From: M3007 sp031425155 | GTDB taxonomy: Bacteria > Bacteroidota > Bacteroidia > Chitinophagales > Saprospiraceae | Assembly: GCA_031425155.1 (NCBI GenBank) | Contig: JANPIV010000131.1 | Span: 28,516-92,515, forward strand | DNA length: 64,000 nucleotides | Direction of reading: 5' to 3' | Part shown: positions 24,208 through 33,630 of the stretch, in pieces | Numbering within the stretch: the first letter of the stretch is position 1 | Layout of the letters: the number at the start of each line of letters is the position of its first letter | The notes under the pieces: model-generated | What the model was told of the DNA's origin: nothing | Databases searched by the model: none | The model's input: the letters and a program-made list of their open reading frames with translations, nothing else | Made by a program: the position numbers and the translations under genes

Positions 24208-26838
24208 ATGCGCACTATTTTTACCACCTTTCTCATCTTTGGCCTCGCCATTTTTTCGGCCTCCGCCCAAATCAATTACACTGCTAATCAGCAAGTTACG
24301 CCCTATAATGGTCCTTACCGGGCGGGCATCAACATGGGCTATTATCCAGGCTGGACCAACCAGAGCCTCGCTGATATAGCCGCAGGTAACCCCGGCCTGG
24401 GTATTCCCGGCATTGGTGCCAAAACCAATCGGGTGGGACTGCCGGAAATTGTGCTGGACTATTTTGGCTATGGCCTGCTGGAAGGTGATTTTCAGCACTA
24501 TAAGAGCGTTGGTATGGACGAATTCACAGCCTTTACCAATGGGCCCACCTGGGCGCATCAGGAAAAAACGCAATATTGTCCGGGCCAGTGGTCCCCGTTG
24601 TTTGCCAATATGTACACCCCGATCTGGGACGGTGGCGCCAACGGTACGCCTTATAACGACACTAATTATTACGCCGTTTATTTATATAAAGTAGTCACCC
24701 AATACAAAGACGACGTGCGCTTCTGGGAGGTCTGGAACGAACCGGGTTTTGACTTCGCCAATCTGGGCTGGCGTGGCCCCGATTATCCCGGCAACTGGTG
24801 GCTGGAAGGTCCGAAGCCTTGTGATTATATTTTGCGGGCACCGATTTACAGTTATATCCGGGCGCTGCACATCGCCTGGGAAGTGATCAAAACGGTGGAC
24901 CCCGATGCCTATGTCTGCATCAGCGGCGTGGGTTATTTGTCTTTTTTGAATGCCGTGCTGCGAAACACGGACAATCCCAACAACGGCGACATTTCCCCGG
25001 AATATCCCTTGCTGGGAGGAGCGTATTTTGACTGTGTGGCTATTCACTCCTATCCGCACTTCGATGGTTCTACGATGCGGCCCGACCTCGGCTGGTTCAA
25101 GCGGCATTCCGATCAGGCCGCCGATGGGGTCACCAAAGTACTCAATGACTACCAGGGCATTCTGGATCAATACGGGTACGATGGGGTTACTTATCCGAAA
25201 AAAGAGTGGATTTGTACAGAGATCAATTCGCCGCGCAAAGCCTTCACCGGGGAGTTTTTTGCGGGCCACGATGCGCAGATCAATCACATGATGAAAGCGC
25301 AGATGGTGGCTAAGATCAATCGCGTCCATCAGTTGAATTCTTTTCAGTTGATTGACCAGCAAACGGAAGAAGACGCGAGTTATGAGTTCCACCAGATGGG
25401 CATGTACCAGAAACTGGATAGTATGCCCGCTTATCAGCAGGAAGTGAACGACCTGGGCATCGCCATGAAAACCATGACCGACCTGGTGTTCGGGACACAA
25501 TATGATCCAGTGCAAAGTGCGGCCATGAACCTGCCCGACGGCGTACGCGGATATGCCTGGAAACGACCCGATGGTACGTACCTCTATAGCGTGTGGGCGC
25601 GTACGACCCAGGATTTGAGCGAAGAGGCCTCCGCCACCTACTCTTTTCCTGGTACTTTCAGTGCCCTCAACTGGAAGCGCTACGACTGGGACTATGGTTA
25701 TACGGGTGTTACTACGCTGGTGGCCGGACAAAACATACAACTGAACGCCCGCCCGGTATTTTTTGTGGTTAATAATACAGCACCATTATGCAGAATACAA
25801 TCCAGTATTACGGATATAAAATGCAGTAACCATAACACTTCCACCGACCCCAGCGATGACCTGTATAGTGTTACTTTATTAATAACAGGCAGCAACACTT
25901 CGGGCAGCTGGAACGCTGTCGTCAATGGGCAGCAAATTAGCGGAACTATTGGGGTGCCAATTATTCTGGAGCCTCTACCGATTGCTGCCGGGAGCCTGAC
26001 TTTTACAGTAGCAGATGCCAATAATGCGCAATGTACAACTACGGTCACACTGACCCCGCCTGCGCCCTGTTCAGGCAGCATCACCGCGCCTTGCGCTTCT
26101 CATTCCAGTTTTCCCTGGCACGATTGGATCGGCCGGGTCCAGGTGGGCAGTATAGACAACAATAGTGATAAAACAACCTACGCGGATTTCACCAATTTAT
26201 TCACTGATTTGCCACGGGGCACGCCCGTTAATATCGGCCTGACGACCAAATTCAGCTGGGAGACTTTTGAAGAGCACTGGAAGGTGTGGATTGATTATAA
26301 CCACAACGGCGTGTTTGAAGAACCGACGGAAGTAGTTTTTTCCGGTGTACAGGCCAAACCGGCGAATGGTACCCCCACCGCTAAAACCAACGGTACGTTT
26401 ACCGTGCCCCTCAATGCTACGCCAGGTGCTGCCCGGATGCGGATCAGCATGACCCACCACGGAACGCCAACGCCTTGCGGCACCCTGGCTTCCGGTGAAG
26501 TGGAGGATTACACGGTGCATATTCAGCCGGGCATATTCAGCCGGGTGCAGGATCGGGAAAGTAGGCCAGTGCCGCAAAATCGGGAGCAAAAAAGCCTGTT
26601 TTTATACCCCAATCCGGCGAATGACTATGTCATGATTGACTTGCGCGACTACCAGCGTCAGGAGGGCCGTCTGCGGGTGTATAATGCGCAGGGCCAACTG
26701 GTGACGGAAATGCCGCTGGCACTGGATCAGCCTGGCCTGTTGCCTTTGTCGTTGCTTGGCTATGCCAATGGATCGTATGTGGTGCAGGTGCAGGCCGATG
26801 GCAAGACGGCGGTGGGCAGAATGGAAGTGGCGCACTGA
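24208..26838 (+). CDS. T9SS-exported glycoside hydrolase-like protein with GEVED domain
   Basis: 876 residues. A signal peptide ends at FSASAQ. The TIM-barrel-like region has the acid/base motif FWEVWNEPG (Glu about 177) and a candidate nucleophile in CTEINSP (Glu about 338), as in clan A glycoside hydrolases. A beta-sandwich follows, then a GEVED domain (about 640-775; WKVWIDYNHNGVFEE and SGEVEDYTVHI) and a C-terminal sorting domain (YPNPANDYV near its start). It should act on an extracellular polysaccharide; the family and substrate cannot be fixed by eye. The gene stands alone. Confidence 0.85.
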   Translation: MRTIFTTFLIFGLAIFSASAQINYTANQQVTPYNGPYRAGINMGYYPGWTNQSLADIAAGNPGLGIPGIGAKTNRVGLPEIVLDYFGYGLLEGDFQHYKSVGMDEFTAFTNGPTWAHQEKTQYCPGQWSPLFANMYTPIWDGGANGTPYNDTNYYAVYLYKVVTQYKDDVRFWEVWNEPGFDFANLGWRGPDYPGNWWLEGPKPCDYILRAPIYSYIRALHIAWEVIKTVDPDAYVCISGVGYLSFLNAVLRNTDNPNNGDISPEYPLLGGAYFDCVAIHSYPHFDGSTMRPDLGWFKRHSDQAADGVTKVLNDYQGILDQYGYDGVTYPKKEWICTEINSPRKAFTGEFFAGHDAQINHMMKAQMVAKINRVHQLNSFQLIDQQTEEDASYEFHQMGMYQKLDSMPAYQQEVNDLGIAMKTMTDLVFGTQYDPVQSAAMNLPDGVRGYAWKRPDGTYLYSVWARTTQDLSEEASATYSFPGTFSALNWKRYDWDYGYTGVTTLVAGQNIQLNARPVFFVVNNTAPLCRIQSSITDIKCSNHNTSTDPSDDLYSVTLLITGSNTSGSWNAVVNGQQISGTIGVPIILEPLPIAAGSLTFTVADANNAQCTTTVTLTPPAPCSGSITAPCASHSSFPWHDWIGRVQVGSIDNNSDKTTYADFTNLFTDLPRGTPVNIGLTTKFSWETFEEHWKVWIDYNHNGVFEEPTEVVFSGVQAKPANGTPTAKTNGTFTVPLNATPGAARMRISMTHHGTPTPCGTLASGEVEDYTVHIQPGIFSRVQDRESRPVPQNREQKSLFLYPNPANDYVMIDLRDYQRQEGRLRVYNAQGQLVTEMPLALDQPGLLPLSLLGYANGSYVVQVQADGKTAVGRMEVAH

Positions 26839-26863
26839 TGTAATTACCCACCATTTTGCCTTT

Positions 26864-26957
26864 GATTGATGAATGCAGATTGATGAATGTTGATATTTGA
26901 TGGCTCATGACGTGTTCTTTTACATCAAAAATCAACATTCATCAATCTTATATCATC
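26864..26957. repeat. Dispersed inverted repeat, copy 2 (TGATGAATG-type)
   Basis: Arms 26879-26902 and 26923-26946 pair over 24 bp with one mismatch. The order of words matches the copy at 454-533 almost base for base, except in the loop. It lies between convergent genes. Confidence 0.8.
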
Positions 26958-27002
26958 AATCGAAATTTTTCTACCAAAACGATCATTTACAAAATATTCA
27001 AT

Positions 27003-28379
27003 CTATTTAACATGCTCCCGCACAAAAGCCGCATACACCTTTTGCGCGGTCTGCCCATGCAATCCTTTATCTAATATTCGCCAGCCAAATTCAGGCCGTA
27101 GTGCCAGTGTATTTTCCTCCTGCCGGACACCGATGCAACCGGCCAGAAATTCAATATCGTATTCCGTACCGTGGTCATTGAGCAGCACGTTGGCCTTGCT
27201 CAGGCTGTTCGGAAAACTGGAAACTTCCAGCGTAGGCAGCCCAAACTGCTCCGGTTCAATGATCTTGGACTCATAAGGCGTCCGGTTTCGTTGGGCAGCC
27301 GTTTTCTTCCGCCATTGTGCGTAGGCGGTTTCATTTGCCGCGAAGGCCTGTTCAAATAGTTGCACCGCATCGGGTTTGGTCAGCCAGGGATTGGGCTGGG
27401 CTTTTACGTAAGGAAAGAGCAGCAGCATCCAGCCGGTCAGGAAAGGTTGGCTGGAACAAATAATACTATACTCCCGTTTTTTGACCATATTCTGCCAAAA
27501 ACTGGTGTCCACTTGTCCCTGACTGGCCCGCGTAAATTCGTGTAGTACAGGTTGCAGCGGCTTAATCCACCAGTCCAGATCATAGCGGGCCAATTCCGCC
27601 GCGTGTTTTTCGATCAGTGCCCAATCCTCCGGCGACCCTTCGAGGGTGATCTCCGGGATGCCGCAGCTAAGTTGCATTTGATAGTCAAAATAAGGGTCCA
27701 TCGCCCGCATCAGGGAGACGTTAAAGGCGGCTTTTTCGATCGTTCCCGTGGTGCTGAACTGCGGCAGGCAAGTGCTCGCCAGGCCGTTTTTGGTATGTTG
27801 AGCCACGCTGTCGCTAAATTCTGCAAAAGCATTTTCCCAGGGATTATCGGGATCGCCTTTCATCCAGGTTCGTTTGATCCTGATCTGCTGCGTACCCTGA
27901 AAATCTACAAAATGATGGCGCATTTTTTCCGGATTGGCTTCAATATGCGCCCCAAATCCCTGCAAAATCAGCAGCCAGATCATGTCGGGCGATAGTACCA
28001 GAGGCCGGTGATCGGCGTAGGCCTGCACCATCGCGTACGCCACGGCATTGTTGCTATACGTGGGCACCAGAACGCCCTCCCCTTTGGAAGCGGCTTCTAA
28101 CCGGATATAGTGCGGCCAGTCGTTATTCGCCATCAGGGTATTTTTTTGTTCCTCCGTCAGCGTACTATCCCGATAAATATACTCCTGCCAGGCCTCCGCA
28201 TTATGGTAAGCCAGCCCGCTGCTGTCTTCTACTACGGTTTTGAATGGTTCGGTTTCGAGTTTCTCCGTGGCTTTTTTGACTGAGCAAACCTGGAAACGAT
28301 GGGTCTGAATTGGTTGGGCAAGTTGTGCGTACGCTGAGGCGCAAAACAGAAAGAGGACAAATAAAAACGATTGTTTCAT
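27003..28379 (-). CDS. DUF4419-containing exported protein
   Basis: 458 residues from the ATG at 28379 (another ATG two codons upstream is possible). MKQSFLFVLFLFCASAYAQ is a signal peptide. The body contains the DUF4419 hallmark LSPDMIWLLILQGFGAHIE and later GIPEITLEGSPEDW. The family is common in Bacteroidota and fungi and has no established function. The gene is divergent from the DUF1080 gene. Confidence 0.85.
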   Translation of the reverse strand: MKQSFLFVLFLFCASAYAQLAQPIQTHRFQVCSVKKATEKLETEPFKTVVEDSSGLAYHNAEAWQEYIYRDSTLTEEQKNTLMANNDWPHYIRLEAASKGEGVLVPTYSNNAVAYAMVQAYADHRPLVLSPDMIWLLILQGFGAHIEANPEKMRHHFVDFQGTQQIRIKRTWMKGDPDNPWENAFAEFSDSVAQHTKNGLASTCLPQFSTTGTIEKAAFNVSLMRAMDPYFDYQMQLSCGIPEITLEGSPEDWALIEKHAAELARYDLDWWIKPLQPVLHEFTRASQGQVDTSFWQNMVKKREYSIICSSQPFLTGWMLLLFPYVKAQPNPWLTKPDAVQLFEQAFAANETAYAQWRKKTAAQRNRTPYESKIIEPEQFGLPTLEVSSFPNSLSKANVLLNDHGTEYDIEFLAGCIGVRQEENTLALRPEFGWRILDKGLHGQTAQKVYAAFVREHVK

Positions 28380-28481
28380 AAACATTTGGGTGGAGTGCGT
28401 GAAGGTTTTTATGATAAAAAACAATTATCTCTTGCAAACATGATGCACGAACCAGTTATTGTGGCGTATTGTCTGATAAAA

Positions 28482-28513
28482 TTGCGCTGATTAAAACAGA
28501 GTTGGTAGATTTG
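28482..28513 (+). promoter_or_regulatory. Promoter of the DUF1080 gene
   Basis: TTG at 28482-28484, 21-bp spacer, exact -7 box TAGATTTG at 28506-28513; start codon 22 bp downstream. Confidence 0.65.
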
Positions 28514-28535
28514 CCGAAACAAACATTCGTCTGCT

Positions 28536-29324
28536 ATGAAAATCTGTCTGCCTACCCTACCCCATTTTTTGAAAATCGGCCTGTTGCTGGCCATCATGGG
28601 CGTGACTTTGCCCGGAAATGCGCAAACCGGCGTGGGTGTAAAGCCCCCCAGAGGCGCAAACGTCCTGTTCGATGGCACCCGCCAAACGCTCGATAAAAAC
28701 TGGATCTACTGGGCCGGTCCGCGCCTGAAAGCCACTATGCCCATCAAATGGCAGATCGTAAAAGACCCGGTGGATGCGGGTCAGGCCGTCAATACCAACG
28801 ACCCGGTGTCGGCGGGCGGACTGTATGGCTCGGCGGATATTGTGACCAAAAAGGCTTTCCGCGATTTCCGGTTGCACGTAGAGTTTTTGATCGCAAATAA
28901 AGGCGGCAATAGCGGCGTATATCTGCAAAACCGCTACGAAATCCAGGTGCTCGACGGCGACTCGACGGCCCACGGTATGGCGGCGGTGATCAACGAAAAA
29001 GCTGCCCCCTACTATCCATACAATGGCGTGGGCAAATGGAATGCCTATGATATCACCTTCCGGGCGGCCCGTTTCGAGCAGGGAAAAGGTACCGAACCGG
29101 CGATGGTCACGATCTATTTTAATGGCGTGAAAGTGCATCGTAATCAGCCCATTGCGCAGGTCTGGGGTGGCCCCAATTCAGGCATAGACGGCGGCAACGA
29201 CAATGGCAAAGGCATCACCGATGTGCCGGGTGGACTGAAACTGCAAGCCGAAGGCCACGATGTACTTTACCGGAATATCTGGATTAAGAAATTGAAGTTG
29301 AAAAAGGCCAATACTGATTTTTAA
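28536..29324 (+). CDS. Exported DUF1080 (3-keto-disaccharide hydrolase-like) protein
   Basis: 262 residues. A signal peptide ends at LPGNAQ. The DUF1080 jelly-roll fold is indicated by VLFDGT near the start, the FRDFRLHVEF strand, NSGVYLQNRYEIQVLD and the C-terminal LKLQAEGHDVLYRNIWIKKL. Proteins of this fold include 3-keto-glucoside hydrolases and carbohydrate-binding proteins; which applies here is not known. Its own promoter is visible. The gene after it is separated by an 18-bp-period repeat array. Confidence 0.88.
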   Translation: MKICLPTLPHFLKIGLLLAIMGVTLPGNAQTGVGVKPPRGANVLFDGTRQTLDKNWIYWAGPRLKATMPIKWQIVKDPVDAGQAVNTNDPVSAGGLYGSADIVTKKAFRDFRLHVEFLIANKGGNSGVYLQNRYEIQVLDGDSTAHGMAAVINEKAAPYYPYNGVGKWNAYDITFRAARFEQGKGTEPAMVTIYFNGVKVHRNQPIAQVWGGPNSGIDGGNDNGKGITDVPGGLKLQAEGHDVLYRNIWIKKLKLKKANTDF

Positions 29325-29325
29325 T

Positions 29326-29395
29326 ACATTGGCCACATTCCTACCCATTGACCACATTCTAAACATTGGCCACATTCCACACATTGACCACATTC
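29326..29395 (+). repeat. Tandem array of ACATTGACCACATTC units
   Basis: Four 15-bp units (starts 29326, 29345, 29363, 29381) with G/A variation at one site and a period of 18-19 bp. The array ends 13 bp before the ATG at 29409. Confidence 0.85.
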
Positions 29396-29408
29396 ATTTT
29401 ATTTCGCC

Positions 29409-30191
29409 ATGAAAACAAACATCGCTCCCTGGGTGGCCCAACGCATCCTGCAATTCGTCAATACCGCACAAAAACCCATTGACCTTGTTCTTGGCGTGCT
29501 GGATGATCCCGGAGACGACGAGGATCGCGGTTTCACTATGCAACTGGCTCGCCGGGTGCTGCTCTACCGCGATACATTGCCTGGCAAACGCTTCCAGACC
29601 CTGGACCAATTGATTGCCGTCAGGGGCCTGGACCCGGACAAACTGGATGATCTGGCCTATACTTTTGGCGTATCTGCTGCTGCATCTTTTGAAAAATCTC
29701 TTTTTGACGATGGTCTGCTGCTGGATAACTGGACCGTACTGCGCTACGAATGGAGCGCTGATTCTGATCAGGAATTCAGGCAATTCGCCGACGACCCGGC
29801 GGCGTTCCGGCAAGTAGTGTGGAACCTGGCGACGCGCGCCTGTATGGAGACTGTCGGCCCCGAAGAAGCCGAGGCCCGGACACGAACTGCCTCCATACAA
29901 ACCGATTACATTGATATTTATCACAATGGCACCGAAGAAGCGGCCTACGCTTTTGCACTATGGTTCTATCGTTTTGATGCCGACAACTGGTTCGCTTTCG
30001 ATGATATGTTCGATCAGACGACGACATTTTTCAGTCATCATGGCGGCGCATTTTTACCGCTGCAACTGCGTTTGTTCAAAGGTTTTAACAACCGGGTGCT
30101 ACTGGATCAAGTGGTAGGGCAGGATTTGCCGGTGACGGTGGACTATTCAGAACACATGATCACGCTCTGGGTGGTGGGTTTGCAGGACTGA
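29409..30191 (+). CDS. Hypothetical protein with a helix-hairpin-helix-like segment
   Basis: 260 residues, no signal peptide or membrane segment. Residues about 58-85 (KRFQTLDQLIAVRGLDPDKL) look like a helix-hairpin-helix or ComEA-like segment, often seen in DNA-binding or protein-scaffold proteins. The rest is acidic and rich in aromatic residues. I do not recognise the family. The four-unit repeat array forms its leader, and a small membrane-protein gene follows 19 bp downstream. Confidence 0.65.
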   Translation: MKTNIAPWVAQRILQFVNTAQKPIDLVLGVLDDPGDDEDRGFTMQLARRVLLYRDTLPGKRFQTLDQLIAVRGLDPDKLDDLAYTFGVSAAASFEKSLFDDGLLLDNWTVLRYEWSADSDQEFRQFADDPAAFRQVVWNLATRACMETVGPEEAEARTRTASIQTDYIDIYHNGTEEAAYAFALWFYRFDADNWFAFDDMFDQTTTFFSHHGGAFLPLQLRLFKGFNNRVLLDQVVGQDLPVTVDYSEHMITLWVVGLQD

Positions 30192-30210
30192 TTTTTTATC
30201 TGATAAAATT

Positions 30211-30624
30211 ATGCTCGAACAGTATCTTATTCTATTAGGTGCCGCTACTTTTCTAGTCCTCGGTACGCTCCATCTGGTGTACACTTTTTTTACCGATAAT
30301 TTCCTGGCACGAAATGCCGGGACGGTAGAAAGTATGAAAAAAGATTACCCGGTACTCACTAGAAAGACCACGATGTGGAGAGCCTGGATAGGATTTAATG
30401 CCAGTCATAGTAGTGGGGCGATGTTTATTGGCCTGGTAAATATTTTGCTGGCTACTCAGCATTTTGAGCTTTATCAAAATGCTGATAGCCTGCATCTGCT
30501 GAATATTATTACCGCTATTTTCTATTTATATTTAGCCAAAAAATATTGGTTCAATATTCCGTTTATGGGCATATTGATCGCGACTATTTGTTTTATCACT
30601 GCTTTTATTTTGATCAAAGTGTAA
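30211..30624 (+). CDS. Small four-helix membrane protein
   Basis: 137 residues with four predicted transmembrane segments (about 5-27, 64-82, 92-110, 115-135) and a short cytoplasmic or periplasmic loop rich in charged residues. The conserved-looking GFNASHSSGAM segment at the second helix may mark the family, which I cannot name with confidence. It probably shares a transcript with the hypothetical gene upstream. Confidence 0.65.
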   Translation: MLEQYLILLGAATFLVLGTLHLVYTFFTDNFLARNAGTVESMKKDYPVLTRKTTMWRAWIGFNASHSSGAMFIGLVNILLATQHFELYQNADSLHLLNIITAIFYLYLAKKYWFNIPFMGILIATICFITAFILIKV

Positions 30625-30694
30625 GAGGCTGTTTTAAAAACAACGAAATACAAGCCTATCCGCTGACAACTTATTTCAAGATCATAAAAGGATG

Positions 30695-30718
30695 ACCACC
30701 CGTTAATTGGGTGGTTTC
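30695..30718 (+). terminator. Weak hairpin after the membrane-protein gene
   Basis: Seven-bp stem ACCACCC/GGGTGGT with a 7-nt loop; only a short T-run follows. Confidence 0.35.
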
Positions 30719-30762
30719 ACCACAACATCGGCCATATTAGCCCCAACCTCTAAATTTTTTAA

Positions 30763-31815
30763 ATGGCAACGAACCAGCCGATGTCCAGGATTGCAAAATA
30801 TGCCCTGCTGTTTTGCTTAGCCCTTATTTTGATAAAAACCTGTGTACCAACGACCTACGATGTGCCGCATCCAGAACAAAGAGCCAGTACGCAGTATTGG
30901 GATTTGCCGACTGGCTCGCACATTGGTTATACCCTATTAAAAGCAAAAGGGCATAAGAAACCCTATTCCATTATTTATCTGCATGGCGGGCCGGGTGGAC
31001 CTATTTACGACCGAAACATCACCTTGCTGGCACCGCTGGCGGAAGAGGGATATGATGTGTATTTATACGATCAGGTTGGTGGCGGAGCATCCGGCCGACT
31101 GGATAATATTAGTGATTACACCGCCGATCGCCATGTGCGTGATCTCGCAGAAATAGTACAAAAAATAGGTACCCAAAAGGTAATTTTAATTGCCCAATCG
31201 TGGGGTGCTATACTGGCGGTTTTATTCGCTGCCGATCATCCGGCACAAATAGAAAAAATCATCTTCACCAGTCCCGGACCTCTCGCACCGGTGCGTCTGG
31301 AATTGTCAAGTTTGCCTGGCCCGGATAGTTTGCAGCTGCGTACGCCTGATTATTCTAACGCCAACGCCGTGCGGGAAACCTATACGTTAAGAAGCAAGGC
31401 GATTTTAAAAGTTGCCCAATGGTTTGGCCAAAAATTAGCTTCCGATGCTGAAGCAGACGATTTTGCCACTTATCTGAATATAAAACTAAGAAAATCCACG
31501 GTTTGTGATACCACAAAACTATCGCCGCTACTGACCGGCGGAGGCGGCTATTACGTGCAGGTAATGACCATGCAGAGCCTCCAGGAAGTACAGGATCCGC
31601 GACCCAAACTTGAAAATTCCGATATACCAATACTGGTAATGAAAGGACAGTGCGACAACCAAAAATGGGGCTATACGCAGGAGTATCTGCAAATTTTCCC
31701 TAACCATATATTTGTGCCGATAAAGGACGCTGGCCATGCTATTGCCGTAGAACAACCGGAAATATATTTGCAGGAAATACGGAATTTTCTATCTGTTAAA
31801 AGATCAATTCACTGA
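30763..31815 (+). CDS. Alpha/beta hydrolase, S33 proline iminopeptidase-like, membrane-anchored or exported
   Basis: 350 residues. The N-terminus has a hydrophobic stretch (YALLFCLALILIKTC) ending in Cys, which could be a lipoprotein signal. The oxyanion motif HGGPGGP, the nucleophile elbow AQSWGA (Ser about 146) and the C-terminal His in DAGHAIAVEQP are visible. S33 peptidases release N-terminal proline, but many relatives are esterases. The 3' end overlaps the convergent YD-repeat pseudogene by 7 bp. Confidence 0.82.
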   Translation: MATNQPMSRIAKYALLFCLALILIKTCVPTTYDVPHPEQRASTQYWDLPTGSHIGYTLLKAKGHKKPYSIIYLHGGPGGPIYDRNITLLAPLAEEGYDVYLYDQVGGGASGRLDNISDYTADRHVRDLAEIVQKIGTQKVILIAQSWGAILAVLFAADHPAQIEKIIFTSPGPLAPVRLELSSLPGPDSLQLRTPDYSNANAVRETYTLRSKAILKVAQWFGQKLASDAEADDFATYLNIKLRKSTVCDTTKLSPLLTGGGGYYVQVMTMQSLQEVQDPRPKLENSDIPILVMKGQCDNQKWGYTQEYLQIFPNHIFVPIKDAGHAIAVEQPEIYLQEIRNFLSVKRSIH

Positions 31816-32675
31816 ATATATTTATACAAAAACTGATAAACAATTTTGGGATTAATGTATTCCGTTTCCCGTATTAGGAGCCCCTTTTCATTGTAAACGT
31901 ACTTCCGTATAATACGATCTCGTTTTTTCACATTATAATCTACCCCGTAGGAGGTCATTTTATACTTTTTCCATGGTTTGATTATTTTTTCAACCAGTTG
32001 ATTGGAATCGTTATAGGTATTTTTCTCAATAAGCCGCTTTTTTCGGCCATTATAACCGTAACGCAGGCTATAGGATTTAACCAGATTATTGTGTACATCA
32101 TATTTGTTTACTCTAATACCCGGAGCCTTACCTTTTCGGTAGTAGAAAAAACTTTTCGCCACATTGCCTTTATCGTCATATTCATTACTTGATCTGAGCA
32201 TTTTGCCTTTTCCATAGTCATCGTAGGTTTCTATCAGGCGATGCTGCTGATTATAAACCATATAGGAAGTAGAAGTTTGGTTGATACTATCCGTAAAAGT
32301 ACGCCACTACATTTGGACAAGATTACCTGACGAATCATACTGGTAATCACGCTGGCTTACTATGGTATCCCCGCCCTTGTAATAAGTCGTTTTTAATACA
32401 AGGGTAGCATGTAAATACTCCGAAATACTTTTGTAGGAAGAGTATTTGCCCGTCTCAAAACTATATGAGGATTCAGGATAACCTTTGGAATTATAATTAA
32501 CTGTATATATCAGAACAGGATCACTGGTTAACTGACCATCCTTAATGATGGTTCGATAAGTATGCTTGGCCGTTATTTTATGATTGGCCAACAATTTTCT
32601 TTGATCTGATGCCTGCGAAAAAGAAATGTAACAGAAAATGAAAAGTAAAAATAGGGTTGTGGTAAATCTTATCAT
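31809..32675 (-). pseudogene. Secreted YD-repeat-like protein interrupted by an in-frame TAG
   Basis: From the ATG at 32675 a signal peptide (ending CYISFSQ) is followed by 100 residues and then a TAG at 32309-32307. The same frame continues open for another 165 codons after the TAG to 31809. The two halves share a repeat of the type YDxxGNLV (YDSSGNLVQM before; YDDKGNVAKS, YDVHNNLVKS, YNDSNQLVEK, YNEKGLLIRE after), similar to YD/RHS-type repeats, so they were one gene of about 288 codons. A recent nonsense change, a sequence error or readthrough are all possible. A/T content is higher than in neighbours. Confidence 0.75.
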
Positions 32676-32801
32676 GGGATATGTAGTTGTTAGGTTTTAT
32701 CTCCAAGCCGTCTCCAACCGCCCTACCGCCATATCCAAGTGCGTCCTTAAAAATATTGCCTCGTGTTTCGAGCAAAGAAACGGGATTTTTTGCGGTGCTA
32801 T

Positions 32802-33446
32802 TCAGATTCTTTTTTTACTCACCGCTTTCGGCTTACTAGTGAACACTACTTTGGAAGCAGATTTTTTAGTGCTGCGGCTAGTTTCTTCGTCTGTCAACGT
32901 TTTACCGGAAATCACCGATTTATTTTGTTCGGTCACCTCTTCTTCTGTAGCAAATTCATCTTTATGTTTGATAAGCAGCCAGGAATTTTTGGCAAATTGG
33001 GTACGCACCAAAGCAAATTCGCCCTGCAATTTTTCGCCATACATGCGGAATTTCAGCGAACCTCCTTCCAGTTGCTTTAATAAATATTTTTCCTGCGCTT
33101 TCTTGTTGCCCACTTCTTCGATGGGCTCATAAGTACCTTTATCCCAGACGATTACATCACCGGCACCGTAGTTGCCTTCAGCAATATTACCTTCAAAATC
33201 CTTGTAATCATAGGGATGATCTTCGACCATCATCGCCAGGCGTTTTACGCTGGGCGTGAGGGAAGGACCTTTCGGCACGGCCCAACTTTTCAGTACACCT
33301 TCCATTTCCAGGCGAAAATCGTAGTGTAAAGTAGAAGCCTGGTGCAGTTGCACTACAAAAATGAGTTGCGCGGCTTTCGCCTGGCCGCCAACGGATTCGG
33401 GAGTGTGTTTAAAATCCCGTTTTTCTTTATATTTAGTCAGGCTCAT
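32802..33446 (-). CDS. Stand-alone LigD-type 3'-phosphoesterase domain protein
   Basis: 214 residues. Residues about 28-155 match the 3'-phosphoesterase (PE) module of bacterial ligase D: His35, His41, Asp43 and Arg45 in LHQASTLHYDFRLE and His77 in VEDHPYDY have the spacing of the manganese site. Motifs AVPKGPS, EGNYGAGDVIVWDKG and FALVRT follow. The last 50 residues are a Lys/Ser/Thr-rich tail. PE trims 3' ribonucleotides and phosphates at breaks during end joining. No ligase, polymerase domain or Ku gene is adjacent. Confidence 0.9.
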   Translation of the reverse strand: MSLTKYKEKRDFKHTPESVGGQAKAAQLIFVVQLHQASTLHYDFRLEMEGVLKSWAVPKGPSLTPSVKRLAMMVEDHPYDYKDFEGNIAEGNYGAGDVIVWDKGTYEPIEEVGNKKAQEKYLLKQLEGGSLKFRMYGEKLQGEFALVRTQFAKNSWLLIKHKDEFATEEEVTEQNKSVISGKTLTDEETSRSTKKSASKVVFTSKPKAVSKKRI

Positions 33447-33630
33447 GACGCGCGTTTTTAGGTGATTTAGACAGACTGGCTTTTACGATTTGCTCCCACG
33501 GCACTTCTTTTATTAGTGTATTTTAAAAATGTTGTGCCACCACACTATTTTGCTGGGCGTCCGCGTAAGCCGTGAGCAATTCTTTGTAAAAAATGTTACA
33601 GTACACATTGTATCAACAGCACTGCTCTAT

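Noticed and set aside
29326..29395. Short CRISPR array
   Set aside because: Units are 15 bp with 3-4 bp between them and there are no spacers or cas genes.
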